Source: Amycolatopsis roodepoortensis
GTDB lineage: Bacteria > Actinomycetota > Actinomycetes > Mycobacteriales > Pseudonocardiaceae
Reading direction: 5' to 3'
Length of the DNA: 64,000 nt
Assembly: GCF_014873915.1 (NCBI RefSeq)
Contig: NZ_JADBEJ010000001.1
Span: forward strand, 1,116,001-1,180,000
Under the pieces are notes generated by a model. The model did no database searches, had not been told where the DNA came from, and was given only the letters and a program-made list of their open reading frames with translations. The position numbers were made by a program, and so were the translations under genes. This document shows, in pieces, positions 46,755 through 55,663 of this stretch; the stretch's first letter is position 1, and every line of letters starts with the position of its first letter.

Positions 46755-47987
46755 GTGGATACACGCAACGCCGTTGTGGCGGTACTCGAGGAAATCACCT
46801 CTTCTGATGTTTTGAAGGAGGTCAATGTTTTGCTGGATTCGTTGGAGGACGGTAATGCTGTTGCTGTGGCGGTTGCTGCGTCGGAGGGGATCGCGCGGTT
46901 GGAGGCGGTGCGGTTCCGGGCGTTGGCGCAACTGAGCCGTCACCGTGGCGGTGCTGGCAGTGTGGTGCAGGAGGTCGCGCTGGGGTTGTCTGTTGTGGAC
47001 GGTCATGCCGTTGGGTTGGTGTCGACGGCGGAGGCGTTGACCACGCGGCTGCCGTGCACGTTGGGGTTGCTGGATCGGGGCAAGGTGGGTGGCTATGGGG
47101 CGATGAAGGTCGCCGCCGCGACCGCGTGGTTGTCCGATGACGATGCGCGTGCGGTGGACGCGGTTTCGGAGGATCGGTTGCCGGGGCGGAACTCGGAGCA
47201 GGTTCGGAAGGCGGCGAATCATGCGGCGATGATGGTCGACCGCGAGGGTGCCGCTCGGCGTGCGGAGCGGCATCGTGCCGGGCGGCGGTTGTCGATCCGC
47301 CACGGTGAGGCCGGGGTGGCGTCGATCGAGGTGGAGGACGGGCCGGTGGAGAAGGTCGCCGCCGCCTACACCCGGATCGATCGTGAAGCACGCGCTCTCA
47401 AGACCGGCGGGGAGACCCGCACTCTGGATCAGCTGCGTGCCGATGTCGCGCTTGATTTGTTGCTGGGCGGGCAGGGTGGGAGTGAACGGTCTGAGGTGTT
47501 CTTGTACATGGACTTGAACACCTATCTGGGGCTGAATGATGACCCTGCCGAACTCGCCGGCCATGGCCATGTTCCGGCCGCCCTGGCTCGGCATATCGCG
47601 TCTGGGGCGGACACGGTGTTGCGGCGGATCGTCACCGATCCGCTCTCCGGGCAGGTGTTGGATTTGGGGCGTGACCGGTATCGGCCTACTGCGGGGTTGG
47701 GTGAGTTCGTGCGGGTGCGGGATCGGGAATGCCGAAGACCTGGCTGCCATCGGGTCGCCCAGGCTTGCGATCTCGACCATGCGGTGCCGTGGCAGCACGG
47801 CGGCCACACCGCTGATACCGACCTGATCGATCTCTGCCGCCGGGACCACCGGTTGAAGGATGAACCTGGCTGGGTCTACCGGCTTACCTCTGATGGCACT
47901 CTCAGCATCACCACACCCACCGGGCAGAGCTACGACAGTGCGCCACCGCCACTGCACGAACCTCGCGCCGAGGAACCACCGTTCTGA
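46755..47987 (+). CDS. DUF222/HNH endonuclease adjoining the repeat array
   Basis: The 410-residue protein has an N-terminal DUF222 helical region and a C-terminal HNH domain: CRRPGCHRVAQACDLDHAVP, with the catalytic DH pair and later LIDLCRRDHRLKDEPGW (about residues 325-375). GTG at 46755 is the start; the preceding region is AT-rich. Codon use includes many T-ending codons (for example GCGGCGGTTG runs with TTG, GTT), somewhat unlike neighbouring genes, which hints at a mobile history. The stop at 47985-47987 is followed within two bases by the first unit of a tandem repeat array, making the gene and array a likely unit. Confidence 0.9.
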   Translation: MDTRNAVVAVLEEITSSDVLKEVNVLLDSLEDGNAVAVAVAASEGIARLEAVRFRALAQLSRHRGGAGSVVQEVALGLSVVDGHAVGLVSTAEALTTRLPCTLGLLDRGKVGGYGAMKVAAATAWLSDDDARAVDAVSEDRLPGRNSEQVRKAANHAAMMVDREGAARRAERHRAGRRLSIRHGEAGVASIEVEDGPVEKVAAAYTRIDREARALKTGGETRTLDQLRADVALDLLLGGQGGSERSEVFLYMDLNTYLGLNDDPAELAGHGHVPAALARHIASGADTVLRRIVTDPLSGQVLDLGRDRYRPTAGLGEFVRVRDRECRRPGCHRVAQACDLDHAVPWQHGGHTADTDLIDLCRRDHRLKDEPGWVYRLTSDGTLSITTPTGQSYDSAPPPLHEPRAEEPPF

Positions 47988-48146
47988 ACCGTCGCCGGGA
48001 AACGGCCACAGTTGCCCGGCGCTGGTTTTCGTTGCCGGAATTCGGCGACAGAGCCAAGGACGGTGCACCCTGTGAGAATGTCTCGCGACTTGTGGCTGCG
48101 CCCGTCGTACAGCTAGCGTCCGCCGCCCCCTAGCCGCGTGCCCAGT

Positions 48147-48183
48147 CCTGGGACCGTTGCCGGAATTTGGCCACGTAGCCAGG
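48147..48183 (+). other. Array unit 2 stem-loop
   Basis: CCTGG (48147-48151) pairs with CCAGG (48179-48183), and CGT (48155-48157) with ACG (48173-48175), around the 15-nt loop TGCCGGAATTTGGCC. The same pairing recurs in unit 4 (48436-48472). Confidence 0.6.
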
Positions 48184-48298
48184 GACGGTGTGCCGCGCGT
48201 TGGTGCCTCGCGGCCGCGATCCGGCTAATGTCCGCCACCCCGAGTTGCGCAATCGACACCGGTCTCGGCCCGTCGTCGAAACGACGCCGGTGCCGAGG

Positions 48299-48335
48299 TT
48301 TGGTTTCGTTGCTGGAATTTGGTCACGGAACCAAA
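48299..48335 (+). other. Array unit 3 stem-loop
   Basis: TTTGGTTTCGT (48299-48309) pairs over 11 positions, one as G-U, with ACGGAACCAAA (48325-48335) around the 15-nt loop TGCTGGAATTTGGTC. Stem bases differ from units 2 and 4 but pairing is kept. Confidence 0.65.
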
Positions 48336-48435
48336 GCGCGGTGCACCCTGTGATCGCCTCTCACGACTTGTGGCTGCGCTTGTCATGCAACTCCCTAACC
48401 GCGCCTGTCGCCGGAAAACGGCCCCGGTGCCCAGT

Positions 48436-48472
48436 CCTGGGACCGTTGCCGGAATTTGGCTACGTAGCCAGG
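48436..48472 (+). other. Array unit 4 stem-loop
   Basis: CCTGG (48436-48440) and CCAGG (48468-48472) form the outer stem, CGT (48444-48446) and ACG (48462-48464) the inner one, with a 15-nt loop at 48447-48461. It is nearly identical to unit 2. Confidence 0.6.
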
Positions 48473-48588
48473 GACGGTGTGCCGCGCGTTGGTGCCTCGC
48501 GGCTGCGATCCGGCTAATGTCTGCCGCCCCGAGTTGCGCAATCGACACCGGTCTCGGACCGTCGCCGGAAAACGGCCACGGTGCCCAG

Positions 48589-48627
48589 GCTTGGTTTCGT
48601 TGGCGAATTTAGGCCACGGAACCAAGC
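48589..48627 (+). other. Array unit 5 stem-loop
   Basis: GCTTGGTTTCGT (48589-48600) pairs over 12 positions, one as G-U, with ACGGAACCAAGC (48616-48627) around a 15-nt loop. This is the strongest stem in the array. Confidence 0.65.
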
Positions 48628-49170
48628 ACGGCGCACCCTGTGATGGCGCCTCGCGGCTTGTGGCTGCGCCTGTCACACAAGCGTCCCCACCTCTAGTCGC
48701 GCCTGTCACCGAAAACGGCCACGACGCCCGGGGCTGAGTTCGTCGCCGAATCCGGTCACAGAACCAGAGACCGCGCACCACGTGATGGTGCCTCGTGGCT
48801 ACGTTCCGGCAAGCGTCCGCCACTCCGGGTTGCGCAATCGAGGCCGGTCTTGGCCCGTCGCTGGAAATACCACGCCACCCAGCCCTGGGACCGTTGCCGG
48901 AATTCGGCCAGCGCGGTCGCGCCTCATGGCTACGGTTCGGCTAGCGTCCGCCACCCCGAGTCGCACAATCGAGGCCGGTCTCGGACCGTCGCCGAAATCG
49001 ACCACCCTGCCCAGACTTGGGTTCGTTGCCAAGACAGGAATCAGGAGCGGTGCTCCATACGGTGTTGTCACGCATTTCGTGCCTACACCCGGACGCCTGT
49101 CCCCACCGTCGACAGGAACGGCCACGGAGACCGTGCACCACGCGAGTCTCGCCACCACATGGCCCCATTA

Positions 49171-49357
49171 CCGAAATCCGGCGATAGCTGAGCCCGTGGC
49201 CAGACGACGATCCTCACCATGCACCCGCGACTGTCGCCAAGATTCGGCAACGCCCACACCGCCGAGCCCGGATCCCACCGCAACCATCCGCCGACCCAGC
49301 CGAGAAAGCGCGGCAGCCGCCCACAACTAGACCGCAAGCTCGGCGAGGAACCACCCC
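49171..49357. other. Remainder of the intergenic region after the array
   Basis: These bases may include a further degraded repeat unit. No gene, terminator or promoter is recognisable before the convergent MHS transporter stop at 49358. Confidence 0.5.
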
Positions 49358-50701
49358 CTACCGCACAACAGAATCCCGCACAGGCACCTCATCGATCTCC
49401 AGCGCGGAGTCACGCGAAGGCTCCCGCACCACCAAAGTCGCCACGAAGGTCAGCGCGATACAACCGGTGACCCACCAGAAGAACACGCTCTCGTGCCCCG
49501 CCTGCTTCAAAGCCAGCGCGATCGGTTCCGAGAGCCCGCCGAACACCGCGGTCGCCAGGGCGTGCGGTAAGCCGACGCCGAGAGCACGGACGTTGGTGGG
49601 GAACATCTCCGCCTTGATGATGGCCGACAAAGCGGTGTAGCCACTGAGGAAGATCATGGCGGTGATCATGAGCAGGAACGCCACCCACGGATTCCCCGTC
49701 CTGCCCACGAGCGTCATGACCGGCACCGTCAGCAGCATGCCGCCGACGGAGAAGCCGAACATGACCGGCCGGCGCCCCCAGCGGTCGGAAAGGGCGCCGG
49801 CGACGGGCTGCATGAAGATGAACAGGAACAGGGCGGCGAAACCGATGAGCGAAGCGGTCGGCTTCGGGATCCCCGCCGTGTTCACCATGTACTTCTGCAG
49901 GTAGCTGGTGAAGGTGTAGAACGCCACCGTGCCGCCGATGGCGAGCCCGAGAACGGCGAGAACCTGGCGGCGGTGCTCACGCAGCAGGACCCGCAGGCCA
50001 CCGCGCGAAGGCGAGCCGGCAGAGCGCTCGAAGTGCTCCGATTCCACCATGCTGCGGCGGAGGTACATCACCACGAGTCCGGCGACGGCGCCGAGCACGA
50101 ACGGCACCCGCCAGCCCCACGCGTACATCTGCGCTTCGGTGAGCAGCGACTGCATCACGATCATCACCAACAGGGCCGAAAGCTGCCCGACGGTGATCGA
50201 GACGTACTGGAAACTCGAGTAGAAGCCGCGCTGTCGCGGGGTGGCGATCTCGGACAGGTAGGTCGCGCTCGAACCGAACTCGCCGCCCACCGAGAGACCT
50301 TGCGCGAGCCTGGCGATCACGAGGATCACGGGCGCGAGCAGGCCGATCGACGCGTAACCCGGCGTGAGGGCGATGGCCAGCGAGCCGAAGCTCATCAGCG
50401 TCACGGACAGGGTCAGCGCGGACCGGCGGCCGAACTTGTCCGCGTAAAGGCCGAGGAGCCAGCCACCGAGCGGGCGCATCAGGAAGCCGACGGCGAACAC
50501 GACAGCGGTCGAAAGCAATTGCGCCGTCAGGTTTCCCTCGGGGAAGAAGCTGGCCGCGAAATAGATGCTGAACGAGGCGTAGACGAACCAGTCGTACCAC
50601 TCGACCAGGTTGCCGAGGCAGCCGCGGACCACGTTCGCGACGACGCCGGGTTTCTTGTGCGGCAAGGGAAGCTCCTTCGCTCCGGGAACGCCGACCATCA
50701 T
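49358..50701 (-). CDS. MHS-family MFS transporter (KgtP/ProP-like, organic acid uptake)
   Basis: The 447-residue protein has 12 predicted helices and metabolite:H+ symporter features: GNLVEWYDWFVYASFSIYFA in helix 1, GLYADKFGRRSALTLSVTLM (MFS motif A) and RLAQGLSVGGEFGSSATYLS. MHS carriers import dicarboxylates, alpha-ketoglutarate, shikimate or betaines. The ATG at 50701 follows AGGGA. It lies beside a CoA-thioester degradation operon and may import its substrate. Confidence 0.92.
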   Translation of the reverse strand: MMVGVPGAKELPLPHKKPGVVANVVRGCLGNLVEWYDWFVYASFSIYFAASFFPEGNLTAQLLSTAVVFAVGFLMRPLGGWLLGLYADKFGRRSALTLSVTLMSFGSLAIALTPGYASIGLLAPVILVIARLAQGLSVGGEFGSSATYLSEIATPRQRGFYSSFQYVSITVGQLSALLVMIVMQSLLTEAQMYAWGWRVPFVLGAVAGLVVMYLRRSMVESEHFERSAGSPSRGGLRVLLREHRRQVLAVLGLAIGGTVAFYTFTSYLQKYMVNTAGIPKPTASLIGFAALFLFIFMQPVAGALSDRWGRRPVMFGFSVGGMLLTVPVMTLVGRTGNPWVAFLLMITAMIFLSGYTALSAIIKAEMFPTNVRALGVGLPHALATAVFGGLSEPIALALKQAGHESVFFWWVTGCIALTFVATLVVREPSRDSALEIDEVPVRDSVVR

Positions 50702-50765
50702 GAGCTGTGATCCCTGCGGTTGAGAAATAGAAATCCGCGATGGGCACATACCCGGCCGGCATGGT

Positions 50766-51542
50766 CTACCCGAGGAAGTCGCTCACCAGCTCGCTCGATT
50801 CGGGACGGCATTCGTCGAAGTAGGCATGGCGCGCCCCGGCGAAGAGATGCATTCGCGCGTCGGGGATCCGCTCCGTCAGCAGCGGCGCGTTCGCCACAGG
50901 CGCGAGCAGATCGTCGTCACCGTGCAGGACCAGCGTGGGCGCGGTGATCTCCGGAAGCACGTCCCACGCGTCGTGGGTGTTGCTCGCGACCAGATGTCCG
51001 CGCACCGCGTGCGGCGGCATGCCGTGCGCGCCCAGCACCCGGTACGGGCCGGGATTGGCAGCTCGCCAGGCGGGCGTGTACATCAGGTCCTCCAGCGTCT
51101 CCCGTGCTTCCGCGGACGACCGTCGCGCCAGGGCCAGCCGCACGTCGTTCGACCGCTCGACACCGTGCGTCCCACCCGGCGAGGTACAGCCGAGCACGAG
51201 CCGCCGCACCCGATCGGGATACCGCGCGGCGACCCACTGCGCGACGCGGCCACCCATCGAGGTGCCGTAGACATCGGCCTCGCCGACCCCGAGTTCGTCG
51301 AGGACCGCGATCACGTCGTCCGCGAAACCCGGTGTGGAGTAAGCGGAATCGGGCGCGTCACTCGCACCAGTACCGCGGTAGTCCATGGTGATCGTGCTCG
51401 GGAAGTCCCCGCGCGTGCGGTCCCACCACGTGTGGTCGTTCGCCTGCCCGGCCAGCAGCACGAGGGGCCTGCCCGTGCCGTGCCACTGGTAGGCCAGCCG
51501 GGCACCGTCTGCGGCGACGGCGTTGCCGGTGAGCGTGCTCAT
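50766..51542 (-). CDS. Alpha/beta-fold hydrolase
   Basis: The 258-residue protein has the fold's elements: oxyanion PLVLLAGQANDHTWW, nucleophile elbow YGTSMGGRVAQW (Ser about residue 99), acid in LVLHGDDDLLAPV and His in FAGARHAYFDE. It resembles 3-oxoadipate enol-lactonases and thioesterase-like hydrolases. AGGAGAAG precedes the ATG at 51542, which overlaps the LysR stop by 4 nt. Confidence 0.9.
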   Translation of the reverse strand: MSTLTGNAVAADGARLAYQWHGTGRPLVLLAGQANDHTWWDRTRGDFPSTITMDYRGTGASDAPDSAYSTPGFADDVIAVLDELGVGEADVYGTSMGGRVAQWVAARYPDRVRRLVLGCTSPGGTHGVERSNDVRLALARRSSAEARETLEDLMYTPAWRAANPGPYRVLGAHGMPPHAVRGHLVASNTHDAWDVLPEITAPTLVLHGDDDLLAPVANAPLLTERIPDARMHLFAGARHAYFDECRPESSELVSDFLG

Positions 51543-52486
51543 TCTTCTCCTGTTCGGTCTTCCCAGAGCCGTGCCGAGGGCCATTCGCCCTCCCGCACGG
51601 TCCGGTGGATCTGCCGGACCAGTGCCCGCGCGACGGTGTCGACGGCGGGCGTGACGCGCCCCGTCCTGGGCGTGCCGAGGACGACGGTGCGCCAGACCTC
51701 CGGTTCGCATACCGGAGCCGCGCTCAGCGTGCCGTCGGCGACGTCCGCGGCGATGCCGATGCCAGGGAGGATCGTCCAGCCGTGCCCGCCGAGCACGAGG
51801 CGTTTCTGCAGGGTCATCGCGTTGGTCTGCACGGCGACCTCCGCCTCGGCGCCGGCCTCGCGGGCCGCGCCGTCGATGAGGGTGCGTAGCGCGTGCCCCT
51901 CGGAGGGCATGACCAGCGGATGCGAGGCCACTTCGGCGAACGGGACGGGTCGTGCGGGATCGAGCCCGGCCGAAGGGGGAGCGACCGCCCATAGTCGTTC
52001 ACGGACCAGAGGACGGACGTTGAGCGACGGCGTGCTGGTCAGGTTGTAGAGCAGGCTCAGGTCGACGTCGCCGTCGTCGATCCACCGCTGGAGATGTCCC
52101 GAGTACGCGGTGAGCAGCCGCAGTTCGATCCCCGGATGCTCGCGCAGCACCTCCGTCGTCAGTGGCGCGGCCAGCCGTTCGGCGGCGCTCTCCAGCAGGC
52201 CGACCGTGACGATCCCGGTGACCACACCGGGTTTCGGGGCCAGCTCGGCGCGGGCGCGGTCGAGTTCGGTGAGCGCCCGCCGGGCCCGCTCGACGAGCGT
52301 CGCGCCCGCCTCGGTGGGGCGCATCCCGTGGCGGGTCCGTTCGAACAACGGCACCCCGAGTTCCTGCTCCAGGGTGCGGATCTGCCGGGTGACGGCGGGC
52401 TGGACCAGGTGCAGCAGCTCGGCCGCGCGGGTCACGCTGCCGACCTCGGCGACCGTCACCAACGCCTTGAGCTGCTTGAAGTCCAC
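51539..52486 (-). CDS. LysR family regulator of the dicarboxyl-CoA locus
   Basis: The 315-residue protein has HTH FKQLKALVTVAEVGSVTRAA and LVQPAVTRQIRTLEQELG (residues 3-45) and a LysR substrate domain. Translation starts at GTG 52486. It is divergent from the acyl-CoA dehydrogenase operon across 86 bp with a CGGTAT-N5-ATACCG palindrome. In other bacteria, itaconate degradation genes are controlled by a LysR regulator (RipR/ItcR), which fits the placement. Confidence 0.92.
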   Translation of the reverse strand: MDFKQLKALVTVAEVGSVTRAAELLHLVQPAVTRQIRTLEQELGVPLFERTRHGMRPTEAGATLVERARRALTELDRARAELAPKPGVVTGIVTVGLLESAAERLAAPLTTEVLREHPGIELRLLTAYSGHLQRWIDDGDVDLSLLYNLTSTPSLNVRPLVRERLWAVAPPSAGLDPARPVPFAEVASHPLVMPSEGHALRTLIDGAAREAGAEAEVAVQTNAMTLQKRLVLGGHGWTILPGIGIAADVADGTLSAAPVCEPEVWRTVVLGTPRTGRVTPAVDTVARALVRQIHRTVREGEWPSARLWEDRTGEE

Positions 52487-52530
52487 CCTCGCCCCTGCTC
52501 ATCGCGGTCCGGTATGCGGGCATCATGATT

Positions 52531-52547
52531 CGGTATTTCACATACCG
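52531..52547. promoter_or_regulatory. LysR-type box CGGTAT-N5-ATACCG
   Basis: The palindrome with an AT-rich centre (TTCAC) contains the T-N11-A form typical of LysR sites. It lies between the divergent LysR and acyl-CoA dehydrogenase genes, 26 bp before the latter's start. A further GGTAT half-site lies at 52511-52515. Confidence 0.6.
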
Positions 52548-52572
52548 TCTCATCATCGCTCATGATAACCAC

Positions 52573-53721
52573 ATGACCGAGGAAGAGACCGAGATCGTCG
52601 CGCTCGTGGCCGGGTTCGTGGATCGTGAGGTCCGGCCCGTCGCGCGGGAGCTCGACCACGCGGACACCTATCCCGAGAAGCTCGTCGACCAGATGAAGGC
52701 GATGGGCGTCTTCGGGCTGGCCGTGCCCGAGCCCTGGGGCGAGACCCAGGTCTCCGCCCAGTGCTACGCGTTGGTGACGGAGGAGCTCGCGCGTGGCTGG
52801 ATGAGTCTCGCCGGCGCGATGGGCGGCCATACCGTCGTCGCGAAACTCCTTGCCGCATATGGCACGCGGGAGCAAAAGGACACCTATCTGCCGAAGCTGG
52901 CGACGGGCGAGATCCGCGCGACGATGGCGCTCACCGAACCCGGTGGCGGCTCGGATCTGCAGGCACTCCGCACCACGGCGCGGCGCGAGGGTGACGAGTA
53001 CGTGGTCGACGGCAGCAAGACCTGGATCACCAACGCGCGCCGGTCCCAGCTGGTCGCGTTGCTGTGCAAGACCGACCCCGCCGCCGAACCCGCGCACAAG
53101 GGGATCTCCATCCTGCTGGTGGAGAAAGGGCCGGGTTTCGAGGTTTCGCGGGACCTGCCCAAGCTCGGTTACAAGGGTGTCGAGAGCTGCGAGCTCTCCT
53201 TCGACGGCTTCCGCGCGCCGGTCACGGCACTGCTCGGCGGGGTCGAGGGCCGCGGATTCGCCCAGATGATGCGGGGCCTGGAGATCGGCCGGATCCAGGT
53301 CGCCTGCCGGGCCCTCGGTGTCGGACGGGCGGCGCTGGAGGATTCCCTGCGCTACGCCCAGGAACGCGAGAGCTTCGGCAAGCCGATCTGGCAGCACCAG
53401 TCGATCGGCAACCATCTCGCGGACATGGCGACCAAACTCGAGGCCGCCCGCCAGCTGGTGCACCACGCGGCGCGACGCTACGACTCGGGCGAACGCGCGG
53501 ACATGGAGGCGGGGATGGCGAAACTGTTCGCCTCCGAGGCCGCGATGGAGATCGCGCTCGACGCCGTCCGCATCCACGGCGGCTACGGCTACTCGACGGA
53601 GTTCGACGTCGAGCGGTACTTCCGTGACGCGCCACTGATGATCGTCGGCGAGGGCACCAACGAGATCCAGCGCGGCGTGATCGCGCGCCAGCTGATCGAA
53701 CGGCACCGCATCCCGTCCTGA
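52573..53721 (+). CDS. Acyl-CoA dehydrogenase
   Basis: The 382-residue protein has the family signatures MALTEPGGGSDLQALRTTAR (FAD/substrate), GSKTWITNARRSQ, IHGGYGYSTEFDVERYFRDA and catalytic-base region GEGTNEIQR (Glu before GT). The ATG at 52573 is preferred over an upstream start. It leads a four-gene operon with a class III CoA-transferase, MaoC-like hydratase and CitE-like lyase. A branched dicarboxylic acyl-CoA such as methylsuccinyl-CoA is a reasonable but unproven substrate. Confidence 0.92.
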   Translation: MTEEETEIVALVAGFVDREVRPVARELDHADTYPEKLVDQMKAMGVFGLAVPEPWGETQVSAQCYALVTEELARGWMSLAGAMGGHTVVAKLLAAYGTREQKDTYLPKLATGEIRATMALTEPGGGSDLQALRTTARREGDEYVVDGSKTWITNARRSQLVALLCKTDPAAEPAHKGISILLVEKGPGFEVSRDLPKLGYKGVESCELSFDGFRAPVTALLGGVEGRGFAQMMRGLEIGRIQVACRALGVGRAALEDSLRYAQERESFGKPIWQHQSIGNHLADMATKLEAARQLVHHAARRYDSGERADMEAGMAKLFASEAAMEIALDAVRIHGGYGYSTEFDVERYFRDAPLMIVGEGTNEIQRGVIARQLIERHRIPS

Positions 53722-53738
53722 ACACCGAGGAAGGCAGC

Positions 53739-54893
53739 ATGCGCCCACCACTCGAGGGAATCACCGTCGTCGCGCTGGAACAGGCCGTCGCCGCTCCGTT
53801 CGCCTCGCGTCAGCTCGCCGACCTCGGTGCCCGCGTCATCAAGATCGAACGCCGTGGAGCCGGCGACTTCGCCCGCGACTACGACCGCACGGTGCACGGG
53901 CAATCGAGCTACTTCGTCTGGCTCAACCGGGGCAAGGAAAGCGTCGAACTCGACATCAAGGACCCGGCGGACCGGGCGCTGCTCGGCGCGATGATCGGCA
54001 AGGCGGACGTGTTCCTGCAGAACCTCGCGCCCGGCGCGGTGGAACGGCTCGGTCTCGACGCCGGGACCCTGCGCGCGGAACGCCCGGAACTGATCCATTG
54101 TTCGATCTCGGGCTACGGCCCGGAAGGTCCATATCGGACGAAGAAGGCCTACGATCTGCTGGTGCAGTGCGAAACCGGGCTGGTGATGTCCACCGGCACC
54201 CCGGAGACCCCGGCCAAGGCGGGGATCTCGATCGCCGACATCGCCACCGGGATGTACGCCTACAGCGGCGTGCTCACCGCGCTGTACGAGCGCGAGCGCA
54301 CCGGCGGCGGGGCGAGCCTGCACGTCGCGATGATCGATTCACTCGGCGAATGGATGAGCCAGCCCGCCTACTTCTCCCGTTACGGCAAGGAACCGCCGCG
54401 GCGCACGGCGGCGGCGCATCCGTCGATCTCGCCGTACGGCCCGTACCGCACCGGTGACGACCGGGTCTTCCTGAGTGTCCAAAGTGAACGGGAGTGGGTC
54501 GTGCTGTGCCGGGACGTGCTGGGACAGGAGACGCTCGTCGAAGATCCGCGCTTCCGGACCAACGACGACCGTGTCGCCAACGACGGCGAACTCACCGCGA
54601 TCCTGGAGGAGGCCTTCAGCGGCTCGACCGCGGACGAGGTCGGGGACCTGTTGGAGCGCGCCGGGATCGCCAATGCCCGGCTGCGGACGCCGGAGCAGTT
54701 CACCCGCCATCCGCAGCTGGCCGCGAGGAATCGGTGGCGCGAGGTGGAAACCCCCGCCGGGACCCTGGAGGCGTTGCTCCCGCCGGTCGAGGTCGCGGGC
54801 CGGGAGCCGGTCATGGGGCCGGTGCCCGCGCTGGGGGCGCACAACGAGTCGATCCGGGCCGAGTTCGATGCCCGCCAGGAGGTGCGAACGTGA
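53739..54893 (+). CDS. Class III (CaiB/BaiF) CoA-transferase
   Basis: The 384-residue protein has the family features VVALEQAVAAPFASRQLADL at the N-terminus, catalytic Asp in SIADIATGMYAYSG (Asp167, like Asp169 of formyl-CoA transferase) and SRYGKEPPRRTAAAHPSISPYG. It moves CoA between carboxylic acids. With the downstream MaoC and CitE-type genes, the order matches itaconate CoA-transferase / itaconyl-CoA hydratase / citramalyl-CoA lyase operons. Confidence 0.92.
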   Translation: MRPPLEGITVVALEQAVAAPFASRQLADLGARVIKIERRGAGDFARDYDRTVHGQSSYFVWLNRGKESVELDIKDPADRALLGAMIGKADVFLQNLAPGAVERLGLDAGTLRAERPELIHCSISGYGPEGPYRTKKAYDLLVQCETGLVMSTGTPETPAKAGISIADIATGMYAYSGVLTALYERERTGGGASLHVAMIDSLGEWMSQPAYFSRYGKEPPRRTAAAHPSISPYGPYRTGDDRVFLSVQSEREWVVLCRDVLGQETLVEDPRFRTNDDRVANDGELTAILEEAFSGSTADEVGDLLERAGIANARLRTPEQFTRHPQLAARNRWREVETPAGTLEALLPPVEVAGREPVMGPVPALGAHNESIRAEFDARQEVRT

Positions 54894-55663
54894 AGGAAAT
54901 CCTGCAGCCCGGTCCCGCGGAGGCGCTGGCTTCGCTGCTCGACGTCGAGCCGCCGGATCTGGACCGCGACGGCCTGCCCTTGCTGTGGCACTGGTTCTAC
55001 CTGCTGGACCGGCCCGCCCAGGCCGATCTGGGGCCGGACGGGCATCCGGCCCGTGGCACGGAACCCGGGCGCCGCCGGATGTGGGCGGGCGGACGGGTAC
55101 GGACACTCGGCCCGCTGCGATGCGGGCTGCCCGCCGAGCGGCATACGGAAGTGCTTTCCACACAGGAGAAACAGGGCCGCACCGGACGGCTGACCTTCGT
55201 CGTGACCGGACACCGGATAGTCCAGGGTGGCGAGGTCGTGGTCGAGGAGGAGCAGGACATCGTCTACCGCGACGCCGCCGCCGGGCGGGCGGACAACCCC
55301 GTCGAGGAGCCGGAGGTGCTGGCGGCCGAGGACGAATGGGCGATCGACGTCTCGCCGACGCTGTTGTTCCGCTTCTCGGCATTGACCTACAACGCCCACC
55401 GCATCCATTACGACCGCGACTACGCCCGCGACGTCGAAGGCTATCCGGGGCTGCTCACCCACGGCCCGTTGCAGGCGCTCGCGATGGCCGAAGCCGCGCG
55501 GCGGCGGGGGAGCGGCGGGAGGCTGGCCTTCGACTACCGGCTCGTCGCGCCCTTGTTCGACCATCAGGGCATGATCGTGCGAGCGGACGAGACCGGCACC
55601 GCCGTGCGTGATCGCCACGGACGGCGGACGGCGACCGGAACGATGCGGAGCCTCGGCCGATGA
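54890..55663 (+). CDS. MaoC/HTD2-like hydratase (itaconyl- or mesaconyl-CoA hydratase type)
   Basis: The 257-residue protein has an FAS1-like dehydratase N-terminal half (WHWFYLLDRPAQADLGPDGH) and a hot-dog C-terminal half with catalytic ALTYNAHRIHYDRDYA (about residues 163-178) and GLLTHGPLQALAM. This is the layout of mesaconyl-C4-CoA and itaconyl-CoA hydratases. GTG at 54890 overlaps the CoA-transferase stop; the stop overlaps the lyase start, both by 4 nt. Confidence 0.9.
   Translation: MKEILQPGPAEALASLLDVEPPDLDRDGLPLLWHWFYLLDRPAQADLGPDGHPARGTEPGRRRMWAGGRVRTLGPLRCGLPAERHTEVLSTQEKQGRTGRLTFVVTGHRIVQGGEVVVEEEQDIVYRDAAAGRADNPVEEPEVLAAEDEWAIDVSPTLLFRFSALTYNAHRIHYDRDYARDVEGYPGLLTHGPLQALAMAEAARRRGSGGRLAFDYRLVAPLFDHQGMIVRADETGTAVRDRHGRRTATGTMRSLGR

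Larger units (their letters stand above)
47989..49170 (+). repeat. Degenerate tandem array of about 140-bp structured units
   Basis: At least eight units start near 47989, 48131, 48270, 48404, 48559, 48703, 48854 and 48985; a ninth remnant is near 49105. Unit starts read roughly CCGTCGCCGGAAAACGGCC, followed by a hairpin region, then GGTGCACCCTGTGATGGTGC-like and GAGTTGCGCAATCGA-like blocks. Units 2 and 4 resemble each other, as do 3 and 5, indicating a dimeric higher-order period of about 275-290 bp. Divergence increases to the right. Frames crossing the array lack consistent length and ribosome binding sites, so it looks non-coding. It is not CRISPR: units are long, with no short constant repeat and variable spacer. 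Confidence 0.85.

Noticed and set aside
48138-48737. Short repeated frames in the tandem array
   Set aside because: Similar peptides arise from repeated DNA, but lengths differ, no consistent ribosome binding site exists and several units break the frame.
47989-49170. CRISPR array
   Set aside because: Units are about 140 bp, similar along their whole length, without short identical repeats and unique spacers; no cas genes.
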